From Gongronella butleri (lineage: Eukaryota > Mucoromycota > Mucoromycetes > Mucorales > Cunninghamellaceae), in NCBI GenBank assembly GCA_025201375.1, contig JAIWZP010000024.1, positions 124,001 to 188,000 of the forward strand: a stretch of 64,000 nt of DNA. Reading direction: 5' to 3'. The position numbers and the translations under genes are program-made. Of this stretch, positions 46,549 to 57,566 are shown piece after piece; within the stretch, counting starts at the first letter, position 1; each line of letters starts with the position of its first letter. Under the pieces are notes generated by a model. That model was given only the letters and a program-made list of their open reading frames with translations. It searched no databases and was not told where the DNA came from.

Positions 46549-47751
46549 ATGGAAAAGTCGTTTGCGAGCTTGCTGCGTCATTCCAAGCTGGCGAGCTACG
46601 ATCGACGCCTGAGCCAGGTGTACACGACGCCCAAGCAATACAAGCAGCAGGGCCAGTGGGGCCTGAAGCGCAATTTGCCGGGCGTCATTCGCACGGGCTA
46701 TTTGCAAGTGGGGCAATTGGACACCAGTGAGCACCAGACGCCTTGGAAAGCTGCTGACCACGACGTGTTGTTCCTTCGCCGCTGGCACGCCAATTTCCCG
46801 CACGCGACCGCGCACCAGCAGCAGCCGAATGTGGCACCATTGCTCGCCAGAGACGAACAAAGCAGCAAAACCAACCTCGCCGCCTTGACCCCGCGCCAAT
46901 TCCAGCGGTTCCTCCAACATACCATCACGCCAGACACCCTTGCCGCCATCAAACACGCGCTGAACAATCCTCGCCCCACGCCTGAACAGGTTTACGACTA
47001 TTTAAATGTGCAATTCGTGCCTGAGCGCCCCGTCCCGCTCCTCGGACCCGTCTACACCACGTCCAATGCCATCCAACAGGACACCATCGTCAAGGGCCGC
47101 CTGCTGAACCGCCAACAGGGAGGCTACGCTGTCGGTATTGGCGGTGTCGTCGCTTTATTGCCCAATCGCTATGCCATGGGCCTCCAAAAGCCAAACGATC
47201 GCCTGATCGTCCGCGACTTTTACGTGCGACGCGCCCATTTGGACGAAGATGGCAAGCCCCAGGTCATCTTGTCACTGTTGCCCAAATCGCCCAATGCACA
47301 CATCAGACAAAAGGCGACTTCTCTCCAATCCCTCGCTTCGCCCACGTCCGCATTGCCCTCGGCGCCCCATCCCGACAGACGACACACGCAACACGTCGCC
47401 ACCAACGCTCAGCCATCCCATTGGACAGACCTGACCCTGGATGATCTGTTCAAATCAAGCCCATCCACCGACGATCTCGATGAATTGCAGCTGTTCTTGC
47501 TGGATCAGGACAATGCGCGCGCAAACAAGCACCAGCAAAAGCCTGCACGCACCTCTTCACACCCAGTCGAACCATCCACCACCTCGTCACAGTCAGCCCC
47601 TCATCATGAGAAACCGATGGCCGCTGCTCAAAAGAAACAACATCACGTCGCACCGCAAAGCGAACTCGTCAAGAACCACTCGGCATTGATGAATCGCATC
47701 ATTTCGCTCCTCAAGAATGGCTCCATCTCCAAAAAGAACCAGCCCCAATGA
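46549..47751 (+). CDS. MRP51: mitochondrial small-subunit ribosomal protein Mrp51-like
   Basis: Single exon, 400 residues. The ATG at 46549 gives MEKSFASLLRHSKLASYDRR, followed by the family-like VYTTPKQYKQQGQWGLKRNL and PGVIRTGYLQVGQLDTSEHQ. Later GGYAVGIGGVVALLPNR and RLIVRDFYVRRAHLDEDGK form a compact S1-like or beta-rich segment. The C-terminal 130 residues are Ser/Pro/His-rich and disordered. Mrp51 proteins are fungal mitoribosome components tied to 5' leader recognition in mitochondrial mRNAs. The family call rests on the N-terminal pattern, so confidence is moderate. Confidence 0.78.
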   Translation: MEKSFASLLRHSKLASYDRRLSQVYTTPKQYKQQGQWGLKRNLPGVIRTGYLQVGQLDTSEHQTPWKAADHDVLFLRRWHANFPHATAHQQQPNVAPLLARDEQSSKTNLAALTPRQFQRFLQHTITPDTLAAIKHALNNPRPTPEQVYDYLNVQFVPERPVPLLGPVYTTSNAIQQDTIVKGRLLNRQQGGYAVGIGGVVALLPNRYAMGLQKPNDRLIVRDFYVRRAHLDEDGKPQVILSLLPKSPNAHIRQKATSLQSLASPTSALPSAPHPDRRHTQHVATNAQPSHWTDLTLDDLFKSSPSTDDLDELQLFLLDQDNARANKHQQKPARTSSHPVEPSTTSSQSAPHHEKPMAAAQKKQHHVAPQSELVKNHSALMNRIISLLKNGSISKKNQPQ

Positions 47752-48324
47752 TCTCTCCCTCGCTCTCCATTAGATGTTCCCCCTCTTCTTGCTAGATTGT
47801 ACATACTACACCTTTTGAATTTCCTTGTGTTGAGAAGCTACAATGCGAAAAAAAAAACGATTAAAAAAAACAGCCTTGTATCATACAAAAGCCCCTTTGG
47901 ACCAGAAGCCAACAAGCTTAGGACGCACGCTTGCATTTTTATGTATGGATTTTGAACATTTCGTCACCTCCAGGTCCTGGCCATGATATTTTGAGCACGA
48001 TGATACTTTCGATGGGCCATGAGAGACAACTGGTCTAAATTTGACGGAGATGATCATTGTACGGGTCAGCAATCTCGAATTGATTCGTATTTGTAGGATG
48101 ATCACATGATGGCTCCATTCATTCACAAGCTGGTGTGCATCAAGCTCACTATGCAAAGTTTTGCACCTCATTTACACACGTGTCATCTGCAATAAAAGTT
48201 GGGAATTGATCAAGGGGATTGACACGAAATTCACAATCGCAGCGTTTTTGATTGTGTTTGATCTTTTGTCAATGAGTCGACTATTGGATTAGGGAAAACA
48301 CTCATTGAATCGAGGAAGACTTCT

Positions 48325-49110
48325 TGTCGCGTTTGAATGAGCACACCCACGCGCCGCTGAGGCCGCTAGATGACACGCTATACTGATTTTCAAAATTGCG
48401 GATTTTCCACGGGGGGTCTTTGGGTTTTGGGTTTTGGGTCCGCTTAGGTCTTTTTTCAGTCGACGAGTTGGAAACGGCAACATTTAGGTCCTCGGATCGC
48501 CACGCCATTCTCACACATGGTAAAGGACGCCGATTCACCGACGGAAGCACATAAAACCGTGGAGTCCATCGGTTGGTTGTCGCGAAAATCGCGAAAAGCT
48601 GCGATTTTTCGAGCCAAAGCAAACTCGACAAAAATTCTCTGCATCTCCATGAAACACACACCGTCAGAAAGAGCTTGCCTCGCTGCGTAAGTGGGCATTG
48701 GTGATCTATGAAAAAAAGTAAATTTTTGGCGTTTTTGACAAGGCTTCAAAACCATTAATTTATTTCGACGCGTGAAAAAGCGCGTCAAACGCCCCCCGAC
48801 ACGCGCCTGTTCGAATTCAAATCCATGCACCTGAAGGCTCTCTTGCCCGTAGACGCGTCAGCACAGCTCTATGCGAGTGTTTTTCCCAAACAAATCGCGG
48901 TTGAAATTAAATCTAAAATCATGAATTGCTCGTCAACCAGCAGTTCGACCACGCTCTTTTTTGTCATTTTCCTTGGTTTCTCCATGCGATCCATCATGTG
49001 TGCAAGTTTGGCACCATTCTGGAGACCATGTTTTTGGATTTTGATTTTGGAGTCTCGCCACGGCTAAATTTTGATTTGCTTGTGACGCGCGTCCAAGGAC
49101 TTTTTGACAG
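48325..49110 (+). repeat. dispersed repeat family, copy C
   Basis: Same orientation as copy A. It shares GCGGATTTTCC near 48398, the CGACGAGTTGGAAACGGCAA block near 48460, GAGCTTGCCTCG near 48670, GACGCGTGAAAAAGCGCGTC near 48769 and GTGCAAGTTTGGCACC near 48999. It carries a private TTGGGTTTTGGG expansion near 48420, and the conserved frame (TFRSSDRHAI) is broken by a TAA. Confidence 0.8.
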
Positions 49111-49651
49111 CTGTAAAACGTGTCCTCTGTAATGACTCGCATATTATTTCACGTTGGAACGTGTTTCGGAGAACCGCAGTCCTTGGTTGTGATGCATACT
49201 TGTAAAATGGAGCCAAATGCACTTGTTTGTGAGGAAAATGCCGAGCTTTCAAAGAAATCATCGCAGACAACAAGCAATGTGAATGCGCATGCTTGCCATC
49301 TCTTTCAGAAACAAATGGATTCAAATGAAATCGAAATCGTTTCACGGGCAACGTCTCGTAACCTTGTGGATTTTGAAATCATTATGCAATGTCATCGTAT
49401 CTTTTGTTTAACGGATTTACTCAGAGCATGTTGCCATAATCTTAAGTTTATGTAAAGCACGTGTTGTGGAAGATAATAAACGATCAATTGGGTGGCAATT
49501 GAAAAAAAAAACGATTTTATTGTGCTTTTGGTTCAATTGTCGATGAACTCACGTAAAGCGACCCCCAACGACAGACACCCGCGTGACACTGCGCTGACCA
49601 CTCGCATGTGAGGTGGCAGAATGCGAGGATGATATGGCACCACCACATCTT

Positions 49652-49721
49652 GGCGACCATTCGTTTTTTTTATCCATGAACAACTTGGCGACCATTCGTT
49701 TTTTTTTATCCATGAACAACT
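49652..49721 (-). repeat. 35-bp tandem duplication
   Basis: GGCGACCATTCG, a T8-9 run, then ATCCATGAACAACT occurs twice in direct tandem with a 35-bp period. It lies within about 50 bp of the RCC1 gene stop codon, probably in its 3' UTR. Confidence 0.85.
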
Positions 49722-49768
49722 CGTCTCGCCAGTTGCCATCCATAAAAAGGTGATGCCAAGCAACTGTG

Positions 49769-51187
49769 TCATCCATCTGGCTTCTCATAGAGATGCGTCG
49801 ACCAAGGACCCACTGCAATCGTGTCCGCGTGCCATGCGGTTTGATGGAATGCATTGTCTTTGACTTCCGGCGTGTCCCGCGCCAATTGGCCATAGTCATC
49901 TACATAAGAAAACAGCGGTGTCAATGACAAGATTCAGGTACGCTTTTTTGGCTGCCTGGCAAGCCATTCAACTCGCCAAATAGCAAACTGACACGATTTG
50001 ACACGCAATTCATGGGTGACGCGTGAAATTAACGCGACTTGACATGCAATTGGCGCGATCACGCGTGCAATTGACGCGACCAGGTGTGTTTTGACGCGTG
50101 ACATGCTTGTCCTTTTTTTTTTTTTTTTTGCTTTTTTGCTTTTTTGCATTTTACCTGCGCCACAAGTCCAAACGGCGCCTTTGTCGTCCAATATCACGGT
50201 GTGATGGCTTCCGCAGGCTATCTGAGTCACCGCCACCGGGCATTCGTCACGCGAAGCGTGCTCCTGACCAGCAGGTGCAAAGCGAGCGAGCCGGATGTAT
50301 TCCCCTTCGTCTTCGTCATCGTCGTCGTCGTGCCACCCGAGGCGTCCACGGTCGTTCCAGCCAAAAGTGTAGAGATCATGGTTGACGACCACCGCCGAAT
50401 GGAACGGCCCACATGCTACCATGACCTGTTTCGCATTTCCAAAGACCAGGCCGGCAAAAAATTCAATGGCGACTGGCACGTCGGTGGTTTGCAATTGGTC
50501 AACGGCCGTGCCGAGCTGTCCCATGCGATTGCTGCCAATCCCGTACACAGGCATCGGGCCCTTGGTGGCAAATAGCGCGTGCACAGGCGAAACAGCAAGA
50601 TCGTATGCTAAAGGCATGTCAACGCGCACCAAACGGCCAACATTGGCCAAATCGCACCGGTAAACATGCCCGTTTTCTGCCAAAGATTGAAAAATAAGTT
50701 AAAAATGAGCTTCGCTTTGATTTATGAATGCCCCCTTTTTTTCTGGCTTACGATCCAATAAAAACAGACAATTCATGCCCTGACACAGCCCGCCCATGCA
50801 AATGCCAGTGCCCAGACACGTCTCGTCCTGTTGATCGCGGTCGTCGGGGTCGTCATGGCGCGCTTTGGCGCGCTTGGGCAATTCGGAGGACGCGGACCAC
50901 CACCAGCAGCGCGACGCGTCATCAATCATGCCAATGCCAATGTCCAAGTGACCAAAGAGCTGGCAAACACGCGCGCGTCGCTGCCAATTGGCTAGCACGC
51001 GCTGCAAAGCGGCAGGCACAAGGCCAAGCGTCGTCACGTTACCTGCGTCGTTCACTCTAAAGACGGCTTCCCACGTTGAAAGCGCCACATGGCCCGCGTT
51101 GCCTGAAGAAGTGATCTGCGCCTTGACGGACAAATCGTCGTCGCCACCCAGTTGGCCAAACGCATTGAATCCAAACGAGCGAAGCAT
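49769..51187 (-). CDS. RCC1-repeat beta-propeller protein
   Basis: Three exons: 50752-51187, 50155-50676, 49769-49899; 362 residues. RCC1 blades are visible: LRSFGFNAFGQLGG at the start, VYGIGSNRMGQLG, LYTFGWNDRGRLG, and across the last junction VWTCGAGDDYGQLAR. HTVILDDKGAVWTCG and HSAVVVNHDLYTFGW are the strand pairs that precede the turns. An acidic loop (HDDDDDEDEGEY) is inserted in one blade. The size and blade count suit Ats1/Kti13 (tRNA modification and diphthamide path) or RCCD1-like proteins rather than Ran-GEF itself. The choice between these is open. The second intron holds a cluster of TTGACGCG-like words. Divergent from the RhoGAP gene. Confidence 0.85.
49925..50110 (-). repeat. 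degenerate TTGACGCG/GACACGCAATT repeat cluster in RCC1 intron 2
   Basis: Within the intron, at least five imperfect units built from TTGACGCG, TTGACATGCAATTG, CGCGATCACGCG and TTTGACACGCAATT follow each other between about 49985 and 50105. They are GC-richer than the rest of the intron. Confidence 0.6.
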
Positions 51188-51557
51188 ATGTTTTCTCTAC
51201 AAAAAAAGGTGAGAAAACGCGCTTTTCGGCTAATTTTATCTCATGTTTTGTCTTCTCAGGACATATTTTTAGTTTCTTCGCTCTCTTTTCGGACTTACCT
51301 ATGGCATACAGAGACAACAATAGAAAGTGTGGGGTGAGCAAAGGTCAAAGAGTGGAACGAGAAAAAGGGACCAAAAATGGGAACAAAAGAGGGGTGCGGG
51401 AAAGTGACACCAAGGGATCGGCATTTTGACGTGCCGGCCATTTATGGAAAGGCAGCACGCCCGCGTTGATTTTCAAGGAGACGCAGAGCGTGCTCCTTTT
51501 TTTTTATTTTTGTGTGTCTTTCTTTCCGCTCTTCTTTACTTTTTTTTATATTTTTAA
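51188..51557. promoter_or_regulatory. divergent promoter region, RCC1 gene / RhoGAP gene
   Basis: 370 bp between outward-facing start codons. The right part is T-rich with a TATATTTT stretch immediately before the RhoGAP ATG. No operator claimed. Confidence 0.45.
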
Positions 51558-54471
51558 ATGACCAAGAGCAATTCGAGCAAGCTGCACGTGTTCCAAGATG
51601 CGTTTTGGTCGCCAGGGGCATCGACGACATGCGGATGGCCTGATTTCACGCCTGGGTTCCGTGTGCTGCACGACAAGCTGGCGCATTCGATCCAAGAGAA
51701 CAAAACGATCATCAAATACGTGCAGCAACGGATCCAGACCGAGCAGCAGTATGCTTTGTCCCTGCAGCAGACGGCCGCTACGCACGCCAAGCTGGATGGA
51801 TGGCACGACGCCGATGATCGAACGCTCAAACGCTGCTTTGAGGTGGTTTGCCAAGAAAGCGCGTCATCCGCCGACGTGCATCGCACGCGCGTCAGCAATT
51901 TAACCGCCATGGCACTCGATCCCGTCCAGCGCATGGCCAACAAGTACAAAACAGCCGTTGAAAGTGCCAAGGCGGCCGTCAATGCCAAAATGGCCCGGTT
52001 TGACGCCCAGGCCAAGAAAACGGCCATCGCTCAACAAGATTACCATGCAAAGTGCCAAAAAGTGCTCGCGCAGCAGCCAGGCTACCGCCCACCGCCAACA
52101 TCGTCATCATCCATCTCTTCCACGTCGTCCATCGACCTTGCTGGCCACGCATGGTCGCGCAGAGATTTGATTTGGCTATTGACGCGCCTCCAGCAGGCAC
52201 ACCATCCCTTGCTCGGCCGCCACTTATTCGAAGAGATGCGCACCAGTGTCGGCGACAATGACGCCGACCACGTGTGCCAAGACCTCGTCACCCAGGGTTG
52301 GATCATCGACCGCCGCCAGCCTACAGCCACTTTTGATAAAGACACAGAATATACCTTGGCCGATGCCGCATTGCTGGCAAGCGACAATGATGACGAATCG
52401 CCCGCATCGTCCTCGTCCTCATCCATGGTCTCCACCGCGTCGTCATCCGCGTCCGCAGGTACCTTTTCTTTTTGGTCGCGCCGTGCAAAGCAGCCCACGC
52501 CGTTTCCTGTCTTGTGCCAAGACATGTACCACGCAGACGTCGCTTACAAGCAGGCAGTCATGCAATTGGAGTCGCAGCGCATGGAAATCGAGGAGGCATT
52601 GGTACGTCACCATGTAGCAAAACGCGCTTTTTGCTTCATTTTTTCTCACGTCTATGATAGTTTGCCCACTTTGACGACATGGAGTCGTTGGAATTGGAAC
52701 GCATTCAGACATTAAAACAAGGTAAAAAAAAAAAGGGGGGTACAGTAAAAGGAGAATTGAAATGCGCAAAAGAGGAGTTTAATGAGTCTTGATCTGCTTA
52801 CACTCTGTTTTCATTACTTTTTCTTTCATTAATTGATGACATGCAGCCTTCATCTCCATGGCGGCCGCATTGTCCAACACCATTCCCATTTACCAAGATA
52901 CCTACAATCACCTGATGTTATACCAAGAAACCCTCCACCCCGAAAAAGACATCCGCGCCATGGTGGAGCACTGCAAGACCGGCAAATTCACACCACGACC
53001 AATCGTTTATGAAAATTACTTTGACGGGCCAGCCACAGGTACCAATGGGGGCGCGGGGCAGTCATTGGCATCGTAACGGCGCGTCTGACGCGCTTTTTTT
53101 TTTTTTTTACACATGATTTAGATCAGCTCTTTGGCGTTTCATTGCAAGACATTGCGCTGCGGGAGGAGTGTCCTATGCCATTGTTATTGACCAACGGCTT
53201 GGCGTCAATTGAAGAGCGTGAGTGGCATCATTTTTATTATAAAATGCGGAAAATGGCTGCGCAAAAGACAATCAGCTTACGGTGCTCCATTTTTTTATAG
53301 GTCTGGAGGACTGCACTGATGACGGTAAAGAGGAAAAACGAGCCGTTGTATTCTGGTTTGGTGACTCATGTGAGTGCGACGTTCTTTTTCTTCTGCTTTT
53401 TATATGTTTTCAGATTTGTGCAGCCTGTGGACAGCGCCAATTCCGCTGGAAAGGATCCACAGGATCCGCCAGGAGCTGAATGCATCAACGCATTTGCCCA
53501 TCACCGTGGCAGCCCTGCGCACATACGATGTCATTGATCTTTCTTGCGTTCTTTGGCTGTACCTTCTCGAATTGCCCGAGTGTCTCACCACATCCGATCT
53601 CTACGACACCATTCGCTTGCTCTACGCTGGATGTAAATGAGAAATGGCAAAAAAAAAAGTGCTAGTAGAAAAAAAAATGGGACACTCACTGTTTTTGACG
53701 GGTGGTGGCACGTAGCCTTGAGCACCGACAATCTAGACACGCATTTACTCTCGTTGGGCAATCTCATGGCAACGCTCCCAGACGTCAATTACACGCTGGT
53801 CAAGGCGCTTTTGGCTCACTTTAAAGGGTGCGCATACTCCCCTTTTGCCACGTAAAAAGAGAGCAGAACACTGACTAGTCTTTTTATTTAGACTTTTGGA
53901 CCGAATTCAAGAAGAGGCGCGCGTGCCAGTCGCGCAGCAGGCATTGATTCATCGGTTTTCGCGCGTGTTTGTGCGGCCGGACGCAGCCTCAGGCCATCCG
54001 CGGCACGATAGGCACCCGCATCGCCTGCTTGGCGACCTTTTGTCGTATGGCGCTGACGTGTTTACGGCCGAGGTCGACACCGCGCACGCGACACATTGTC
54101 AGCGGCAAAAGGTGCTCTTCCAGCGCACGAGTCAATCGACGGCGGCGACAATGACGCACATGCAAAGGTCAGCAGCGTCATCGATCGACCAAGAGCGAAT
54201 TTTCCAGCCATTGCCGCCTCCACCACCAACGCCAAGCGCGTCAGAACAAACGCCGACCGTGACCGCGTCGCCATCCATCCGCCGGCGCGCGCCAATGCCC
54301 ATGCCCTCGACAAGCACGCTCTTTGAGGACCCCGAGGAGCTGCCGTCAAGGCCACCACCCCCTGCAGCATCCGGGCCGCCAGCCGCGGCTTCGTCAGCCA
54401 ATGGTCACACCAATGCCGAAGAGGCGGATGACGATGACCACATAAGTTTAGACTCGTTTTTCCTCGGATGA
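51558..54471 (+). CDS. F-BAR, DEP and RhoGAP domain protein (Rgd2-like)
   Basis: Eight exons: 51558-52601, 52661-52721, 52847-53038, 53122-53217, 53301-53324, 53414-53632, 53716-53827, 53892-54471; 775 residues. Such proteins bend or bind membrane and turn off Cdc42/Rho GTPases at growth sites. The F-BAR half begins FQDAFWSPG and has HDKLAHSIQENKTIIKYVQQ, TEQQYALSLQQTA and DPVQRMANKYKTAVESAK. A DEP domain is inserted (WSRRDLIWLLTRLQQAHHPL ... VTQGWIIDRR). After the second F-BAR part comes the GAP domain: FGVSLQDIALREECPMPLLL, IPLERIHRIRQELN, YLLELPECLTTSDLYDTI, LPDVNYTLVKALLAHF. The usual G-x-Y/F-R arginine-finger loop reads LCSLWTAPIP. Exon 5 is 24 nt and less certain. The tail is Pro/Ser-rich. 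Confidence 0.88.
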
Positions 54472-54933
54472 ACAACAAGCAAATAAAAAAAAAAATAGAC
54501 CATTAGTTCCAATTCGTCGCATACTATTAAAACTTGCGCAACGTGACCCTCTGCCCTGCCACTCTGCAACTTTGATTTCCTTGCGATCATGCCCAGCCAA
54601 ATGGACTGGGGGGTCGATGGGCTCAAGAGGAATGGGGCGTGATTCGTGTTTCTTTTTTTTTTTTTTTTTTTTGTCTTTTTCATTTTCATTTTTCTTTTTG
54701 TTTCTTTCTAATTTCATGGCTGCGCAACGCGTCGTTCTCTGTACTTGTCCCACCCCTTTATCATTGTCTTTTATTTGTCGCACGCCGTGCCCTGAAACGC
54801 ACAGAAATGTCATGGCAAAAGGGGGGGGGCAAAAAAAAGGGGGGGAGGTACCAGTGTTGTCATTGTTGGAACAAGTGATGAAACTAGTTGACAAAGGGGA
54901 AGGGAACACCAGTGTGGCCTGATTTGGCAATCG

Positions 54934-54964
<31 letters not shown>

Positions 54965-55174
54965 GTGCAGAAAAAAAGGAGGGAGGGGACGGGTGTGAGA
55001 ACGCACCGTTCTCTTTCATTCTTTTCTTTTCTTTTTTTTTTTTTCTTGCGTTTCTCTTTTTTTTTTTCTTTGCCGTCAATGCCTGCCTTGTACGCCTACC
55101 CGCCCTAATTTTTTTTTTCGAATCGCTGCACGCCCCCCAAAAAAAGGCAATTGACTCAAAAAAAAAAAAAAAAG
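54472..55174. other. intergenic, homopolymer-rich
   Basis: About 700 bp between the RhoGAP and F-box genes, both plus strand. T16 near 54653-54671, an A-run of about 29 at 54934-54962, and T runs near 55031-55062 dominate. It should contain the F-box gene promoter. No gene recognised. Confidence 0.5.
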
Positions 55175-57271
55175 ATGACTTGTTGGTTTAGTCAGCTTCC
55201 GCCCGAAATCGTGGATGCCATCTTTAGCCATATTCCTGTCATTGACTTGAAGCGGCTGCGTCTCGTGTGTCTGGCATGGAATCGGCATGCTTGCCATGTC
55301 GTCTTTCGCCAGCTGACCATCACGCATGCCCAGCCGACGGTGCACGACGTGTTGCTGGCCTTTGATTCGCCGCGCCTCCTTTTCGCGCCATGGATCCAGG
55401 CCCTGGCCATGGATGTTCGACAAATGACCCTGCCACTCTTACGCCAGCTTCAGGCACACTGCCGCAACGTGAGCCACTGGACACTCTCGCTTTCCACGCT
55501 GCACGACATCAATCAGTGCCTCTTTGCAAACGAAAAGGCAGAAAACGTCGAAATCGCCACCAACAAGGTGCATCCGCGTCTTGCCGCCTTTTTGCACAAT
55601 CACCTACTACATGATTTACAGACGTTTTCGCTTGTGTTGGCGGTTGCCACCGACCAATGTCCGTGTAACCATGGCACCGTGCCCACCTTGTTCCCATCGC
55701 ACGCAATCGTGCCGCTGCTGTCACCCATGCTCGTGACACTCGACCTGAACAACGACCACGACCCGACACGCACAGATGTCGCGCTCATCGAGGCAATTCA
55801 CGCGGCATGCCCGCAATTGCGGCGGTTGAATCTGACGTTGGCTGCACCAGACACATTGGACGCCGTGCCGCTGCATCACGTGCTTCAAGATTACTTTGAT
55901 AGCGCGTCGCCTACCATCACGATCAAACGATGGGCCACTCTTACACAATTCCAGGTCACCGTCCCTGCGCCCGCCGACAAATTCCCAGACACCCTAGTCG
56001 CCTACATTGCCCTCAAAATGCCGTGTCTCGATGACTTGTGCGTCACCACGGTCGACGACTACCACCACCGCCACCACCGGCATCACCTTCAACCTTATCA
56101 GGATGACGACCAGCCGGTGCCAATGGACGTGATCGATCCTTGGGACGTGCTGGATCAGGTGCGCGAATCGCTTGGAAGAAATGGGGGCCCTGTCGACGAC
56201 GAAGACGCGTGTCCGCGTGTGCTCGTGTTTCGTGGAAGCACATTGTCGGCCAAGGCGTTCATGTGGCCGCAATTGCCTTCGTGCTTGCAATTGGAAGCGC
56301 CCTTCTCGAAATTATCGTCGTTTCTCGACAGCCAGCATATGCCAGACACCAGTCTCGTAGAGTCCCTGGTGCTCCTAGGCGGCGATGCCATTTCTCACCA
56401 CCATCTCTTTCTCTCACACATCCTCACACTCTTCCCAAATGTCATGTCGCTCCAGGTGTCCGCGCGGAATTTCCAATTACGTCTCTATGTCGATCACCGC
56501 GACGAAATCATCCATCAACAAGACGCGCGACAAACGCAATTGCCGCCAATCGCGCCCGACATCGCCACACACGACGCGGCGCATGTCGCATCAACGCTTC
56601 ACATGTCCACAACAGACAATTTCCACGATTTGCCTTCCAGCTCCAATTTGCGAGGCTATCAACACGTCGACACGCTGCTGTATCCATTGGAGCAATTACA
56701 CCTGTCGTCGTGCGTGCTGACCAGTTCGCAACATTTGGAACGATTGTCGCTGCAATGCCCGTTACTGCGGTCGGTGCATCTGGATGGCGTGCAATTGCTG
56801 CAGAGCGAGGGCCAGCTGCCGTCGGTGATGCACAACTCGCAATTGGCCGGCCTGGTGAGCCTCGGACAGCTGCCGCACGACTTAATCTGGGTATCGCTCC
56901 CGCACGCAAGGCTCGAAGAGTGCATGATCAATGCCAGCTTCAACAACAAGTTGCCGGGGCAGCCATACCGCACCCCGTTTTGCTACATGATCATCCAGGA
57001 CCCCGCATTCGCCCTCGGCCCCGTGCTGCGCGTCTTTTGTGTTGACGCGGACAGCATTCAGCATGGATTCTACTACAGCCAGCTCAACAGCGACGAATGC
57101 GAGTGGCTGCTCGACTGCCTCCTCGACCACGACACGAACCTTCACGCCTACCAGCTTGGAAATACCCTTCGCGCACGGCAGGCCCTCCGCGAGTGCCGCT
57201 ATGAGCGCGTCATTGTCCTCCAATGCCGCTCCATAGAATCCTTCTGCGTAGATGGCTACACGCTAATTTAA
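55175..57271 (+). CDS. F-box protein with LRR-like C-terminal region
   Basis: Single exon, 698 residues, from the ATG at 55175 right after an A16 run; a slightly longer frame (from 55151) only adds lysines. The F-box is residues 5-45: FSQLPPEIVDAIFSHIPVID followed by LKRLRLVCLAWNRHACHVVF. F-box proteins bind Skp1 and bring substrates to SCF ubiquitin ligases. The rest shows spaced leucine-rich segments typical of LRR F-box proteins (LRRLNLTLAAPDTLDAVPL, LEQLHLSSCVLTSSQHLERL, LRSVHLDGVQLLQ), plus a His-rich loop (DDYHHRHHRHHLQPY). Substrate unknown. It borders AT-rich island II. Confidence 0.85.
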   Translation: MTCWFSQLPPEIVDAIFSHIPVIDLKRLRLVCLAWNRHACHVVFRQLTITHAQPTVHDVLLAFDSPRLLFAPWIQALAMDVRQMTLPLLRQLQAHCRNVSHWTLSLSTLHDINQCLFANEKAENVEIATNKVHPRLAAFLHNHLLHDLQTFSLVLAVATDQCPCNHGTVPTLFPSHAIVPLLSPMLVTLDLNNDHDPTRTDVALIEAIHAACPQLRRLNLTLAAPDTLDAVPLHHVLQDYFDSASPTITIKRWATLTQFQVTVPAPADKFPDTLVAYIALKMPCLDDLCVTTVDDYHHRHHRHHLQPYQDDDQPVPMDVIDPWDVLDQVRESLGRNGGPVDDEDACPRVLVFRGSTLSAKAFMWPQLPSCLQLEAPFSKLSSFLDSQHMPDTSLVESLVLLGGDAISHHHLFLSHILTLFPNVMSLQVSARNFQLRLYVDHRDEIIHQQDARQTQLPPIAPDIATHDAAHVASTLHMSTTDNFHDLPSSSNLRGYQHVDTLLYPLEQLHLSSCVLTSSQHLERLSLQCPLLRSVHLDGVQLLQSEGQLPSVMHNSQLAGLVSLGQLPHDLIWVSLPHARLEECMINASFNNKLPGQPYRTPFCYMIIQDPAFALGPVLRVFCVDADSIQHGFYYSQLNSDECEWLLDCLLDHDTNLHAYQLGNTLRARQALRECRYERVIVLQCRSIESFCVDGYTLI

Positions 57272-57566
57272 TCTCTCTTTCTCAATTAACTTACTACAGT
57301 AAACAGATATTGATACCCACTTTTTTTTTTACTCAACCTTGCTGCAGCGCCTAAAAAGACAAAAAAAAAAGGGGGGCAAGTTGTCAATGACAGAAAATCG
57401 CGCGCTTCTGGACACATCGTACTGTAAAGAGTGGGAAGGTTATCATAATATCCTATTATGATGACACAGATGTATGATATCACAGTATGATACTGCATGT
57501 ACAGTATGATATCATGTCATATATATCATACAGTATTATGATGATACTGTACAGATGATGCCTTTA

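Larger units (their letters stand above)
47752..49768. other. gene-poor region with repeat copy C
   Basis: About 2 kb between the 3' ends of MRP51 (plus) and the RCC1 gene (minus). It contains repeat copy C (about 48325-49110). The flanks are AT-rich and without a recognised gene. A 35-bp tandem duplication lies at 49652-49721 just past the RCC1 stop. Confidence 0.6.

Noticed and set aside
56140..57045. 301-codon frame inside the F-box gene
   Set aside because: Same strand, other frame; the F-box frame has domain support and this one has none.
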